DNA from: Streptomyces atratus
Lineage (GTDB): Bacteria > Actinomycetota > Actinomycetes > Streptomycetales > Streptomycetaceae
Direction: 5' to 3'
Length of the DNA stretch: 64,000 bases
Assembly: GCF_900119365.1 (NCBI RefSeq)
Contig: NZ_FPJO01000003.1
Location: forward strand, 62,001-126,000
The translations under genes and the position numbers were made by a program. The notes under the pieces are model-generated. The model was not told the origin of the DNA. It made no database searches and worked only from the letters and a program-made list of their open reading frames with translations. Positions 44,667 to 52,564 of the stretch are shown piece by piece; within the stretch, counting starts at the first letter, position 1, and each line of letters opens with the position of its first letter.

Positions 44667-45140
44667 GTGCCCCAGATCCCACAGACACTCCATGAACTCA
44701 CGGTCGGACAGCTTTCCGCGCGCAGCGGCGCCGCCGTTTCCGCCCTGCACTTCTACGAGGCCAAGGGCCTGATCAGCAGCCGCCGCACCAGTGGCAACCA
44801 GCGCCGCTACAGCAGGGACGCGCTGCGCAGGGTCGCGTTCGTCCGTGCGGCGCAGCGGGTCGGCATCCCGCTCGCCACCATCCGGGACGCCCTCGCCGAA
44901 CTCCCCGAGGAGCGCACCCCGAACCGCGAGGACTGGGCACGGCTCTCCGCGGCCTGGCGCTCCGAACTGGACGACCGCATCGAGCAGTTGGGGCGGCTGC
45001 GGGACCATCTCACCGACTGCATCGGCTGTGGCTGTCTGTCGTTGGGGAACTGTGTGCTCTCCAACCCGAACGATGTCTCGGGCCGGCGGATCAGCGGCTC
45101 GCGCCTGATGCCGGAGCGCCCGCCGGCGGAGCGCGCGTAG
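44667..45140 (+). CDS. soxR: Redox-sensing MerR-family activator SoxR
   Basis: 157 aa, GTG 44667. MerR helix-turn-helix (LTVGQLSARSGAAVSALHFYEAKGLISSRRTSGNQRRY), a dimerisation helix and the [2Fe-2S] cysteine cluster CIGCGCLSLGNC near residues 115-126 (C-x2-C-x-C-x5-C) make the identity firm. In streptomycetes SoxR is activated by redox-active secondary metabolites rather than superoxide (known). A -10-like TAGGGT (44654-44659) puts transcription start at the GTG, so it may be leaderless. A near-consensus SoxR box precedes the ABC exporter at 36130 in this window. Confidence 0.95.
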   Translation: MPQIPQTLHELTVGQLSARSGAAVSALHFYEAKGLISSRRTSGNQRRYSRDALRRVAFVRAAQRVGIPLATIRDALAELPEERTPNREDWARLSAAWRSELDDRIEQLGRLRDHLTDCIGCGCLSLGNCVLSNPNDVSGRRISGSRLMPERPPAERA

Positions 45141-45149
45141 CGCCGGGCG

Positions 45150-45172
45150 CCGCCCGTCCGGGTGCCGGGCGG
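45150..45172 (+). terminator. Hairpin between soxR and convergent gene
   Basis: CCGCCCG (45150-45156) pairs with CGGGCGG (45166-45172), starting 10 bp after the soxR stop, between convergent genes. Confidence 0.4.
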
Positions 45173-45203
45173 GCGTGGCCGGGGCGGACGCCCTCGTCGC
45201 GCG

Positions 45204-45815
45204 TCACGCCGCCGATGCCAGGTCCCGCCGCGGTGTGCTCCGGGCCTTCGCCAGTGCCCGCGGGGTCAGTACCGGCTGCGGCACCACGATCCCGCACCCC
45301 GTGCAGACCGGCCCCGCCCACGGGGCGCACCGCAGATCCTGCCGCCAGCGGATCCCGGCGCCCGCGCACACCGGGCAGACCGTGCCCGGCTCCGACTCCA
45401 GCGCCGTGATCAGCCGGCTCAGCACCTCGGCGAGCGGCGCCGACGGATGCACCGCCGGGTCCTCGCAGCGGGCGACCCCGTGGCCGCCCCAGGTGCGCCG
45501 GTGCCAGTCGTCGAAAGCGCCGGGCCGACGCAGCCCGTCGTGCTTCTCCCGCCTGCGGCGCTCGGCGAACCCCGCTTCGTAACCGAGCCAGACCGTCCGC
45601 GCCGCCTCCAGCTCGTCCAGCGCGCGCGTCAGCCGCGCCGGATCGGGGGACCGGTCCTCGGGCCCGATTCCGTGCCGGGTGCACAGATGGTCCCAGGTCG
45701 CCCGATGTCCGTAAGGGGCGAACCTCTCCAGGCACTTGCGCAGCGAATACCGCCGCAGTGCCAGGTCGCTCCGCGGGTCGCGCACCTGTCTCGCAAGACT
45801 CCGGAATCCCGCCAC
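45204..45815 (-). CDS. Uncharacterised 203-aa protein with zinc-ribbon-like Cys pairs
   Basis: No known domain recognised. The first 130 residues are Arg-rich and helical (MAGFRSLARQVRDPRSDLALRRYSLRKCLERF). The C-terminal third has CPVCAGAGIRW and CTGCG, a C-x2-C...C-x2-C pattern typical of a zinc ribbon. There is no signal peptide. It stands alone, divergent from penicillin acylase. Binding of nucleic acid or another protein is possible; nothing more can be said. Confidence 0.65.
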   Translation of the reverse strand: MAGFRSLARQVRDPRSDLALRRYSLRKCLERFAPYGHRATWDHLCTRHGIGPEDRSPDPARLTRALDELEAARTVWLGYEAGFAERRRREKHDGLRRPGAFDDWHRRTWGGHGVARCEDPAVHPSAPLAEVLSRLITALESEPGTVCPVCAGAGIRWRQDLRCAPWAGPVCTGCGIVVPQPVLTPRALAKARSTPRRDLASAA

Positions 45816-46044
45816 CGCACCGTCACCTCCGTCGCTCGTACTTCGGCGTCAAGGGATGGACGTACGACTGCCCCGTTCGGATCCCGCGAAGACTGATGTT
45901 GTCCGGAATTCGGCGTGGCCCACCGGTGCGGCGCCGCCGCGGAAGACGCCATGTGACGATTCGGAAAAGGTGACGGTTACTCATCTTATCGACGGGTCGT
46001 ACCGCCAGTAACCTCCGGCGCATCGGCCTCTCGGAGGAGCACGC

Positions 46045-48867
46045 ATGCCCCCACGCACCGTCAAGTTCAGAGCCGCCACCGTCGCGGCGGTCCTCGCGCT
46101 CGGCACCACCCTGCTCGCGGCCTCGCCGCAGGCCGGTGCCGCGGAACCCGACCCCGTCACCGACTACTGCCAGGGGCAGTGCGACGACATCCTGCCGCCC
46201 GGCGAGAACGGCAACGCCACCCTCGTCGAGATCCTCGGCAACAAGGCGTTCGGCACGCACCCCAAGCACAGCGACGACCAACTCGACCGTTACGACGGCC
46301 TGGTGGCCGGACACACCGGTCTCACCGACCAGAAGCTGACCGACTTCTTCAACGACGCCTCCTTCGGTGTGCCCGAGGATCAGGTCGAGTCCGTCGCCTC
46401 GCCGCGCGACGACGTCACCATCACCCGCGACAAGGCCTCCGGTGTCCCGCACATCAAGGGCACCACCCGCTACGGCACCGAGTTCGGCGCCGGATTCGCC
46501 GCCGGGCAGGACCGGCTCTGGCTGATGGACCTCTTCCGGCACATCGGACGCGGCGAACTGACCTCGTTCGCCGGCGGCGCCCTCGCCAACCAGGGCCTGG
46601 AGCAGCAGTTCTGGCCGCAGGCCCCGTACACCGAGGCCGATCTCGAAGCCCAGGTCGAGTACATCAGGACCCACGAGGGTGCCCGCGGCGAGCAGGCCAT
46701 GGCGGATGCCCAGGCATACGTCGACGGCATCAACGCCTACCGGGAGAAGTCCAAGAACGGCCGCTACTTCCCGGGCGAGTACGTCCTCACCGGCAAGATC
46801 GACGCCATCACCAACGTCGGTGAGATCCAGCCGTTCAAGCTGACCGACCTGATCTCCATCGCCTCGGTCGTCGGCGGTCAGTTCGGCGGCGGCGGTGGCG
46901 GCGAGGTGCAGGCAGCGCTCTCGCTGCTGGCCGCCCAGCAGAAGTACGGCGTGGCCGAGGGCACCAAGGTCTGGGAGTCGTTCCGTCAGCGCGAGGACCC
47001 CGAGGCGGTGCTGACGGTCCACGACGGCACCTCGTTCCCGTACGCGGGCAAGCCCGACAAGGCCCGCGGCACCGCGCTGCCCGACTCCGGGTCCGTCACC
47101 GCCGAGCCCCTGATATACGACCGCACCGGCTCCGCGGGCACCGACAAGAAGGCCCCGGTCAAGGCCCCGGCACCGCTCAAGAAGGCCCAGGGCATCTACG
47201 ACGACGGCGTCATCCCCGAGGGCTCGCTGCCCGGATCCGGCTCCGGCGCCCAGAAGCGCGGCATGTCCAACGCCCTGCTGGTCTCCGGGAAGCACACCGC
47301 GAGCGGAAACCCCATCGCCGTGTTCGGCCCGCAGACCGGCTACTTCGCCCCGCAGCTGATGATGCTCCAGGAACTCCAGGGGCCGGGCATCAGCGCCCGC
47401 GGTGTCTCCTTCGCGGGCGTCGGCATGTACATCCAGATGGGCCGCGGCCAGGACTACGCCTGGAGCGCCACCTCGGCCGGCCAGGACATCACCGACACGT
47501 ACGCCATCGACCTGTGCGAGCCCGACGGCTCCACGCCGACCAAGGACTCCACGCACTACCTCCACCGCGGCACCTGCACCGCCATGGAGACGCTGGAGCA
47601 CACCAACTCCTGGAAGCCGACCGTCGCCGACTCCACGGCGAAGGGCTCCTACCGGATGCAGGTCCGGCGCACGAACTACGGCGTCGTCACTCACCGCGCC
47701 ACCGTGGGCGGCAAGCCCGTCGCGTACACCTCGCTGCGCAGCACCTACCGCCACGAGGCCGACTCGATCATCGGCTTCCAGATGTTCAACGATCCGTCGT
47801 ACGTCAAGGACGCCGCCTCCTTCCAGCGGGCGGCGAGCAATATCGACTACGCCTTCAACTGGTTCTACGCCGACTCCCGCACCGCCGCCTACTACAACAG
47901 CGGCATGAACCCGGTGCGCGCGACGGGCGTCGACCCGGCGCTGCCGGTGCGGGCCGAGCGGGCCTACGAGTGGCAGGGGTACGAACCGGCCGCCAACACC
48001 GCCGCGTACACCGCGTTCGCCGAGCACCCGCACTCCAGCGGGCAGGACTACTACGTCTCCTGGAACAACAAGCAGGCCAAGGGGTACGCCGCCGCGGGCT
48101 TCGGTCTCAGCGCCGTGCACCGGGGCGACCTGCTGGACGACCGGGTGGCGAAGCTGGTCGAGGAGGGCGGGGTGACCCGCGCGTCCCTCACCCGGGCCAT
48201 GGCCGAGGCCGCCGTCACCGATCTGCGCGGCGAGCAGCTGCTGCCCGAACTGCTGAAGGTGATCCGCTCCCGGCCGGTGACCGACCCCGAACTCAACGGC
48301 GCCGTCCAGCAGTTGGAGTCCTGGCGGGCGGCGGGCTCGCAGCGCCGGGAGAGCAGCCCCGGTTCGCACGCCTACAGCCACGCCGACGCGGTGCGGATCA
48401 TGGACGCATGGTGGCCGGAACTGGTCGAGGCCGAGTTCGAGCCGGGGCTCGGCGACGGTCTGTACGCGGCGCTGACCGCCAACCTCGCCACGGACGAGTC
48501 CCCGGCGGCGAGCCACGGACCCAGTGGGGCGCACAGCGGATCCGCGTTCCAGTACGGCTGGTGGGGCTTCGTGGACAAGGATCTGCGCCAGGTCCTCGGG
48601 CAGCCGGTCAAGGGGCCGCTGGCCAGGACGTACTGCGGCAACGGCGATCCGGACAGCTGCCGTGACGCGCTCCTCGCGTCCCTGAAGCAGGCCGTGGCCC
48701 GGCCGGCGACGGAGGTCTATCCGGGCGACGGCAGCTGCAAGGCGGGCGAGCAGTGGTGCACCGACTCGATCGTCCACCGGCCGCTCGGCGGGATCGGCCA
48801 GAAGGCCATCCACTGGCAGAACCGCCCGACGTACCAGCAGGTGGTGGAGTTCCCCGCCCACCGGTAG
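46045..48867 (+). CDS. Secreted penicillin-acylase-family N-terminal hydrolase
   Basis: 940 aa preproprotein with a signal peptide (VAAVLALGTTLLAASPQAGA, cleavage near residue 32). The alpha region includes HIKGTTRYGTEFGAGFAAGQDRLWLMDLFRH; a Lys/Pro/Gly-rich spacer precedes RGMSNALLVSG, where Ser408 would become the N-terminal nucleophile of the beta chain after autocatalysis. The beta chain contains FGPQTGYF and SFAGVGMYIQMGRGQDYAWS. The family cleaves acyl amides, including penicillins, acyl-homoserine lactones and lipopeptides. The natural substrate is not inferable. Monocistronic, with a strong bidirectional hairpin downstream. Confidence 0.92.
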   Translation: MPPRTVKFRAATVAAVLALGTTLLAASPQAGAAEPDPVTDYCQGQCDDILPPGENGNATLVEILGNKAFGTHPKHSDDQLDRYDGLVAGHTGLTDQKLTDFFNDASFGVPEDQVESVASPRDDVTITRDKASGVPHIKGTTRYGTEFGAGFAAGQDRLWLMDLFRHIGRGELTSFAGGALANQGLEQQFWPQAPYTEADLEAQVEYIRTHEGARGEQAMADAQAYVDGINAYREKSKNGRYFPGEYVLTGKIDAITNVGEIQPFKLTDLISIASVVGGQFGGGGGGEVQAALSLLAAQQKYGVAEGTKVWESFRQREDPEAVLTVHDGTSFPYAGKPDKARGTALPDSGSVTAEPLIYDRTGSAGTDKKAPVKAPAPLKKAQGIYDDGVIPEGSLPGSGSGAQKRGMSNALLVSGKHTASGNPIAVFGPQTGYFAPQLMMLQELQGPGISARGVSFAGVGMYIQMGRGQDYAWSATSAGQDITDTYAIDLCEPDGSTPTKDSTHYLHRGTCTAMETLEHTNSWKPTVADSTAKGSYRMQVRRTNYGVVTHRATVGGKPVAYTSLRSTYRHEADSIIGFQMFNDPSYVKDAASFQRAASNIDYAFNWFYADSRTAAYYNSGMNPVRATGVDPALPVRAERAYEWQGYEPAANTAAYTAFAEHPHSSGQDYYVSWNNKQAKGYAAAGFGLSAVHRGDLLDDRVAKLVEEGGVTRASLTRAMAEAAVTDLRGEQLLPELLKVIRSRPVTDPELNGAVQQLESWRAAGSQRRESSPGSHAYSHADAVRIMDAWWPELVEAEFEPGLGDGLYAALTANLATDESPAASHGPSGAHSGSAFQYGWWGFVDKDLRQVLGQPVKGPLARTYCGNGDPDSCRDALLASLKQAVARPATEVYPGDGSCKAGEQWCTDSIVHRPLGGIGQKAIHWQNRPTYQQVVEFPAHR

Positions 48868-48883
48868 GGGGTTGAACCGCTGA

Positions 48884-48919
48884 GCCGGGCGGGTCCGGAC
48901 TCCTTCGGGCCCGCCCGGC
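48884..48919. terminator. Bidirectional hairpin between convergent genes
   Basis: GCCGGGCGGG (48884-48893) pairs with CCCGCCCGGC (48910-48919), with three more near-pairs inside. It lies 17 bp after the acylase stop and 7 bp from the namZ-type gene stop. Confidence 0.72.
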
Positions 48920-48925
48920 GCCGTC

Positions 48926-50191
48926 TCACCGGTACTGGAGATACCGCTTCCGTACGGCACGGAACGCGGCGAGATCCTCCGACCAGGCCCCCACCACCTC
49001 GTCCGTGTCCGCCCCGGCGTCGATCATCGTGCGGACCCGGGTGTTGCCGGTGAGCTTGTCGATCCAGTTGTCCGAACGCCAGGCGAACCCGTTCCAGGTC
49101 CGCTTCGCCGTCACCAGCAGCGCGATGCCCGTGCGTACCGGATCGAAGGCCTCGCGGTCATGGACGTGCAGCTGCACACCACCGACCGTCTTCCCCTGGA
49201 ACTTGGAGAACGTCGGCGCGAAGTACGCCTCGCGGAACGCCACCCCGGGCAGGCCGAGCGCGTTCGCGGCCGCCGCCCAGCGGTGGTCGATGCCCTCCGC
49301 GCCGAGCAGTTCGAACGGCCGGGTCGTGCCGCGCCCCTCGGAGAGGTTCGTGCCCTCGAACAGGCAGGTACCCGAGTAGACGAGCGCGGTGTCGGGCGTC
49401 GGCATGTTGGGGCTCGGCGGCACCCACGGCAGCCCGGTCGCGTCGAAGAAGTCCGAGCGCTTCCAGCCGGACATCTTCACGATGCGCAGGTCCACCGGCC
49501 GGTCGGCCAGGAACCGGGCGTTGAAGAGCAGGGCCAGCTCGGTGACCGTCATGCCGTGCGCCTGCGCGATCTCCCGGCGGCCCACGAACGTGCCGAACGC
49601 CGGGTCGAGGACCGGGCCGAGCGCCGCCCGCCCGGTCACCGGGTTCGGCCGGTCCAGGACGACGAACCGCTTCCCCGCGCGCGCCGCCGCCTCCATGCAG
49701 TCGTACAGCGTCCAGATGTACGTGTAGAAGCGGGCGCCCGCGTCCTGGATGTCGAAGACGACCGTGTCCACGCCGGACGCCGTGAAGACATCGGCGAGCG
49801 GCTGACCGCTCTTCAAGTACGTGTCGTAGACCGGCAGTCCGGTCGCCGGGTCGTCGTACCGCCCCTCCGAACCGCCCGCCTGCGCGGTGCCCCTGAAGCC
49901 GTGCTCGGGCCCGAAGACGGCGATCAGGTCCACCCGCTCGTCCGGGTGCATCACATCGACGATGTGGCGCACGTCGGAGGTGATCCCGGTCGGGTTGGTG
50001 ACGACCCCGACCTTCTGGCCCTTCAGCAGCGCGTAGCCGTCCGCCGCCAGCCGGTCGAAGCCGGTGCGGACCCGGCCGTGCCCCTTGCCCGCGGCGGGGG
50101 CGGCGCTCGCGGCCCCGGTCCCGGCGGCCGTCGCCGCGAGGGCCCCCACCGCACCACCGGCGGCCAGCAAACCACGTCTGGTCAGGCTCAT
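48926..50191 (-). CDS. Tat-exported exo-beta-N-acetylmuramidase (NamZ, DUF1343)
   Basis: 421 aa from MSLTRRGLLAAGG (ATG 50191); the twin-arginine motif TRRGLL and an Ala-rich helix make a Tat signal. The DUF1343 core is clear: GVVTNPTGIT, VFGPEHGFRG, PVYDTY, VVFDIQDAGARFYTYIWTL, VLDRPNP and PSPNMPTPDTALVYSGTCLFEGTNLSEGRGTT. Family members (NamZ, GH171) release terminal N-acetylmuramic acid from peptidoglycan fragments (known). Likely role: wall turnover and recovery of MurNAc outside the cell. No MurQ or AmgK partner is adjacent. Confidence 0.9.
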   Translation of the reverse strand: MSLTRRGLLAAGGAVGALAATAAGTGAASAAPAAGKGHGRVRTGFDRLAADGYALLKGQKVGVVTNPTGITSDVRHIVDVMHPDERVDLIAVFGPEHGFRGTAQAGGSEGRYDDPATGLPVYDTYLKSGQPLADVFTASGVDTVVFDIQDAGARFYTYIWTLYDCMEAAARAGKRFVVLDRPNPVTGRAALGPVLDPAFGTFVGRREIAQAHGMTVTELALLFNARFLADRPVDLRIVKMSGWKRSDFFDATGLPWVPPSPNMPTPDTALVYSGTCLFEGTNLSEGRGTTRPFELLGAEGIDHRWAAAANALGLPGVAFREAYFAPTFSKFQGKTVGGVQLHVHDREAFDPVRTGIALLVTAKRTWNGFAWRSDNWIDKLTGNTRVRTMIDAGADTDEVVGAWSEDLAAFRAVRKRYLQYR

Positions 50192-50320
50192 TCGGCTACC
50201 TCCATGATCGCGACGTCTGTCATGGTCACGCACGCTAGCGCGCGATCAGGCCATACGGAACGAGCCTGACGTGACGGGTGTGACGGGAGTGCTTCCCGGG
50301 CGGTGTCCACCCCTTCCGCT

Positions 50321-50348
50321 CCGGCATACCGACTGGTTAGTCTGCCGG
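50321..50348. promoter_or_regulatory. TetR operator upstream of SDR-tetR operon
   Basis: A 28-bp imperfect palindrome centred at 50334.5: outer CCGGCA/TGCCGG arms and inner ATACCGACTGGT. The 13-base CATACCGACTGGT (50325-50337) recurs on the minus strand at the phosphotransferase promoter (59483 region). A -10-like TAGTCT (50338-50343) lies inside, as expected for repression. Confidence 0.7.
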
Positions 50349-50376
50349 TGCAGTCGGCTGAGGGAGGCGGGACCCG

Positions 50377-51141
50377 ATGAGTGCGGTGCAGGGCGCGGGC
50401 GTGGTGGTCACAGGGGCCGGAGGCGGCATCGGCGCCGCACTGGCCCGCCGGTTCGCGGCGCAGGGCGCGCGGGTCGTGGTCAACGACCTCGACGAGGCGA
50501 GGATCAAGACGCTGGCCGAGGAGATCGGCGGCATCGCCGTCGCCGGTGACGCCTCGCGGATCGTGGACGCCGCCAGGGACGCGCTCGACGGCACCGTCGA
50601 CGTCTACTGCGCCAACGCCGGCCTCGCCTCGCCCGGCGACGTCTTCGCGGACGAGGAGGTCTGGGCCGCGGCCTGGGACGTCAATGTGATGGCCCACGTC
50701 CGCGCGGCCGGGGCGCTGCTGCCCGGCTGGCTGGAGCGCGGCAGCGGACGCTTCGTCTCGACCGCCTCCGCCGCCGGACTGCTGACGATGATCGGCGCCG
50801 CGCCGTACAGCGTCACCAAGCACGGCGTCGTCGCCTTCGCCGAATGGCTCTCGCTCACCTACCGCCACCGCGGCATCAAGGTCCACGCGATCTGCCCGCA
50901 GGGGGTGCGTACGGACATGCTCACCGCCGCCGGATCGGCCGGGGAGCTCGTCCTCGCCCCCAGCGCCATCGAGCCCGAGGCGGTCGCCGACGCGCTCTTC
51001 GACGCCATGGCCGAGGACCGCTTCCTGGTCCTGCCGCACCCTGAGGTCGCCGGGTACTACCGGGCCCGCGCCAAGGACACCGACCACTGGCTCGGCAGCA
51101 TGAACCATCTCCAGCAGAAGTGGGAGGAGACCGGCGCATGA
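50377..51141 (+). CDS. Short-chain dehydrogenase/reductase
   Basis: 254 aa. Cofactor motif TGAGGGIGAALARRF, NDLDEARIK acidic residue, YCANAGLAS and the Ser-Tyr-Lys site (STASAAGLL...YSVTKHG) are all intact. The C-terminus (LPHPEVAGYYRARAKDTDHWLGSMNHLQQKW) is that of a common actinobacterial SDR group linked to fatty-acid or steroid-like substrates. It overlaps a 30-codon acyl-CoA-synthetase tail by ATGA and is followed by tetR, so it is probably in one operon with that regulator. Confidence 0.9.
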   Translation: MSAVQGAGVVVTGAGGGIGAALARRFAAQGARVVVNDLDEARIKTLAEEIGGIAVAGDASRIVDAARDALDGTVDVYCANAGLASPGDVFADEEVWAAAWDVNVMAHVRAAGALLPGWLERGSGRFVSTASAAGLLTMIGAAPYSVTKHGVVAFAEWLSLTYRHRGIKVHAICPQGVRTDMLTAAGSAGELVLAPSAIEPEAVADALFDAMAEDRFLVLPHPEVAGYYRARAKDTDHWLGSMNHLQQKWEETGA

Positions 51142-51230
51142 CCGAGTCGCGCGAGGTCGAGATCCTGAGCGAACTCCCGAAGACGGCGAGTGGGAAGATC
51201 CTCAGGCGGGAACTGCGTTCCCCCCGATAG
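51138..51230 (+). pseudogene. 30-codon remnant of an acyl-CoA synthetase C-terminus
   Basis: An ATG in the ATGA overlap with the SDR stop opens a 30-residue frame whose last part, VEILSELPKTASGKILRREL, is the A10 motif at the end of ANL-superfamily acyl-CoA synthetases (PKTxSGKxLRREL with the adenylation Lys). Nothing else of the enzyme remains. It probably marks a deletion that joined the last codons of a ligase to the SDR gene. A translated peptide is possible but should not be active. Confidence 0.72.
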
Positions 51231-51260
51231 ACCGATTCACGCGGAAGGAAGGTGGCGGCA

Positions 51261-51854
51261 ATGGCCAAGGCGACGGACGGGGACACGGCTCCCGTCCCTC
51301 AGCGGCTGCTGGCCGCCGCCACCCGGCTCTTCGCCGAGCAGGGCTACGACCGCACCTCGGTCCAGGAGATCGTCGAGGCGGCCGGCGTCACCAAGGGCGC
51401 GCTCTACCACTACTTCGGCTCCAAGGAGGACCTCCTCCAGGAGGTCTACGCCCGGGTGCTCCGCCTCCAGCAGGAGCGCCTCGACGCCTTCGCCGACGCC
51501 GACGCCCCGGTGGAACAGCGGCTGCGCGACGCCGCGGCCGACGTGGTCGTCACGACCATCGAGAACCTCGACGACGCCTCGATCTTCTTCCGGTCCATGC
51601 ACCACCTGAGCCCGGAGAAGAACAAGCAGGTCCGGGTGGAGCGGCGGCGCTACCACGAGCGTTTCCGGGCCCTGGTGGAGGAGGGCCAGCGCAGCGGGGT
51701 GTTCTCCACGGCCACCCCGGCCGACCTGATCGTCGACTACCACTTCGGTTCGGTCCATCATCTGTCCACCTGGTACCGCCCCGACGGCCCGCTCAGCCGG
51801 CAGGAGGTCGCCGACCACCTGGCCGACCTGCTGCTGCGGGCGCTGCGTCCCTAG
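51261..51854 (+). CDS. TetR regulator in the SDR operon
   Basis: 197 aa from MAKATDGD (ATG 51261, AAGGAAGG 8 bp upstream). Helix-turn-helix RTSVQEIVEAAGVTKGALYHYFGSKEDLLQEVY; C-terminal domain of the KstR/FadR-like type (SIFFRSMHHLSPEKNKQVRVERRRYHERF). Ligands of this group are often acyl-CoAs. It lies 30 bp after the ligase remnant in the SDR operon, whose promoter carries the palindrome shared with the phosphotransferase/acyl-CoA dehydrogenase operon, so it is the best candidate for the shared repressor. Confidence 0.9.
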   Translation: MAKATDGDTAPVPQRLLAAATRLFAEQGYDRTSVQEIVEAAGVTKGALYHYFGSKEDLLQEVYARVLRLQQERLDAFADADAPVEQRLRDAAADVVVTTIENLDDASIFFRSMHHLSPEKNKQVRVERRRYHERFRALVEEGQRSGVFSTATPADLIVDYHFGSVHHLSTWYRPDGPLSRQEVADHLADLLLRALRP

Positions 51855-51860
51855 ACGCCG

Positions 51861-52259
51861 TCAGCCGGTCGAGGAGTGCCTCCGCCGCCGGGTTGCGCGG
51901 CCCGGGCGCCCGCCCGGCGAGGACCACGGTCCGGCCAGTCTCCGTACCGCGGTCTCCAGCCCGGTGCCCGCACGGAAGTCCACGAACGGCTCGTCGGCGA
52001 GATCCTTGATCAGGGTGCGCCCGGCGGTCGCCAGTCGATGGCCCGGCGCGGTGATCAGTACCAGGTCCTCGTGCCAGTCGCGAACCCGGCGATGCCCTCG
52101 GGCAGTTCGGCAGTTCGGCAGCTCGGCCCCCAGCCCCCGTTCGAGGTTGCGCACGGAGGTGCTCGGCGCGGACTGCACGATCAGCTCGGCACCGGCGGCG
52201 GCGGTGAAACCGCCGTGCGTGACCACCGCCATGAAGTGGCGGAGTTGGCGTAGCTCCAT
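51861..52259 (-). pseudogene. Internally deleted LysR-family regulator
   Basis: A LysR start is plain (MELRQLRHFMAVVTHGGFTAAA, then STSVRNLERGLGAEL). The helix-turn-helix is followed directly by fragments of the effector domain (LVLITAPGHRLATAGR; DEPFVDFRAGTGLETAVRRLA) and a nonsense tail. About 130 residues are missing relative to a normal LysR, and the junction (near 52110) contains a short duplicated GAACTGCCGAACTGCC-like stretch on the minus strand. Almost certainly non-functional. Confidence 0.75.
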
Positions 52260-52333
52260 CCATCCACGCTATCGATCGCAGCCGGCTGAACCATCTGTTG
52301 GACCGATCACGGACGCGGGCCGAAGCTGGAGGT

Positions 52334-52498
52334 ATGACTCACATCCAGCCGTCCGCGCACGTCCCCGCACTCTGGACCGCGGCGTACGGCCCCCACCACG
52401 CGCCGGCCGTGCGCTTCGCCGCCCGGTGCCTGCTGAGGGTGAGGGCCTTCGTCCGCGAACTGGCCCTGGCGGACCACGTGGGTTCCGGCGGCTACTGA
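52334..52498 (+). CDS. Possible small protein, 54 aa
   Basis: An ATG at 52334 follows GGAGG with only one base between them, which is poor spacing. The frame gives a 54-residue basic, helical-looking product without a recognised domain, divergent from the collapsed LysR gene. It could be the stub of the LysR target gene or chance. Low confidence. Confidence 0.22.
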   Translation: MTHIQPSAHVPALWTAAYGPHHAPAVRFAARCLLRVRAFVRELALADHVGSGGY

Positions 52499-52564
52499 GG
52501 CGGCCGGGAGCGCAGGCCCGAAACCCGTTGGTGGGGCCGGAGAGTGCCCGGCTAGCATCCGACG

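Noticed and set aside
45823..48960. 1045-codon minus-strand frame opposite penicillin acylase
   Set aside because: Low-complexity antisense translation over a clearly real gene; no domain or ribosome site.
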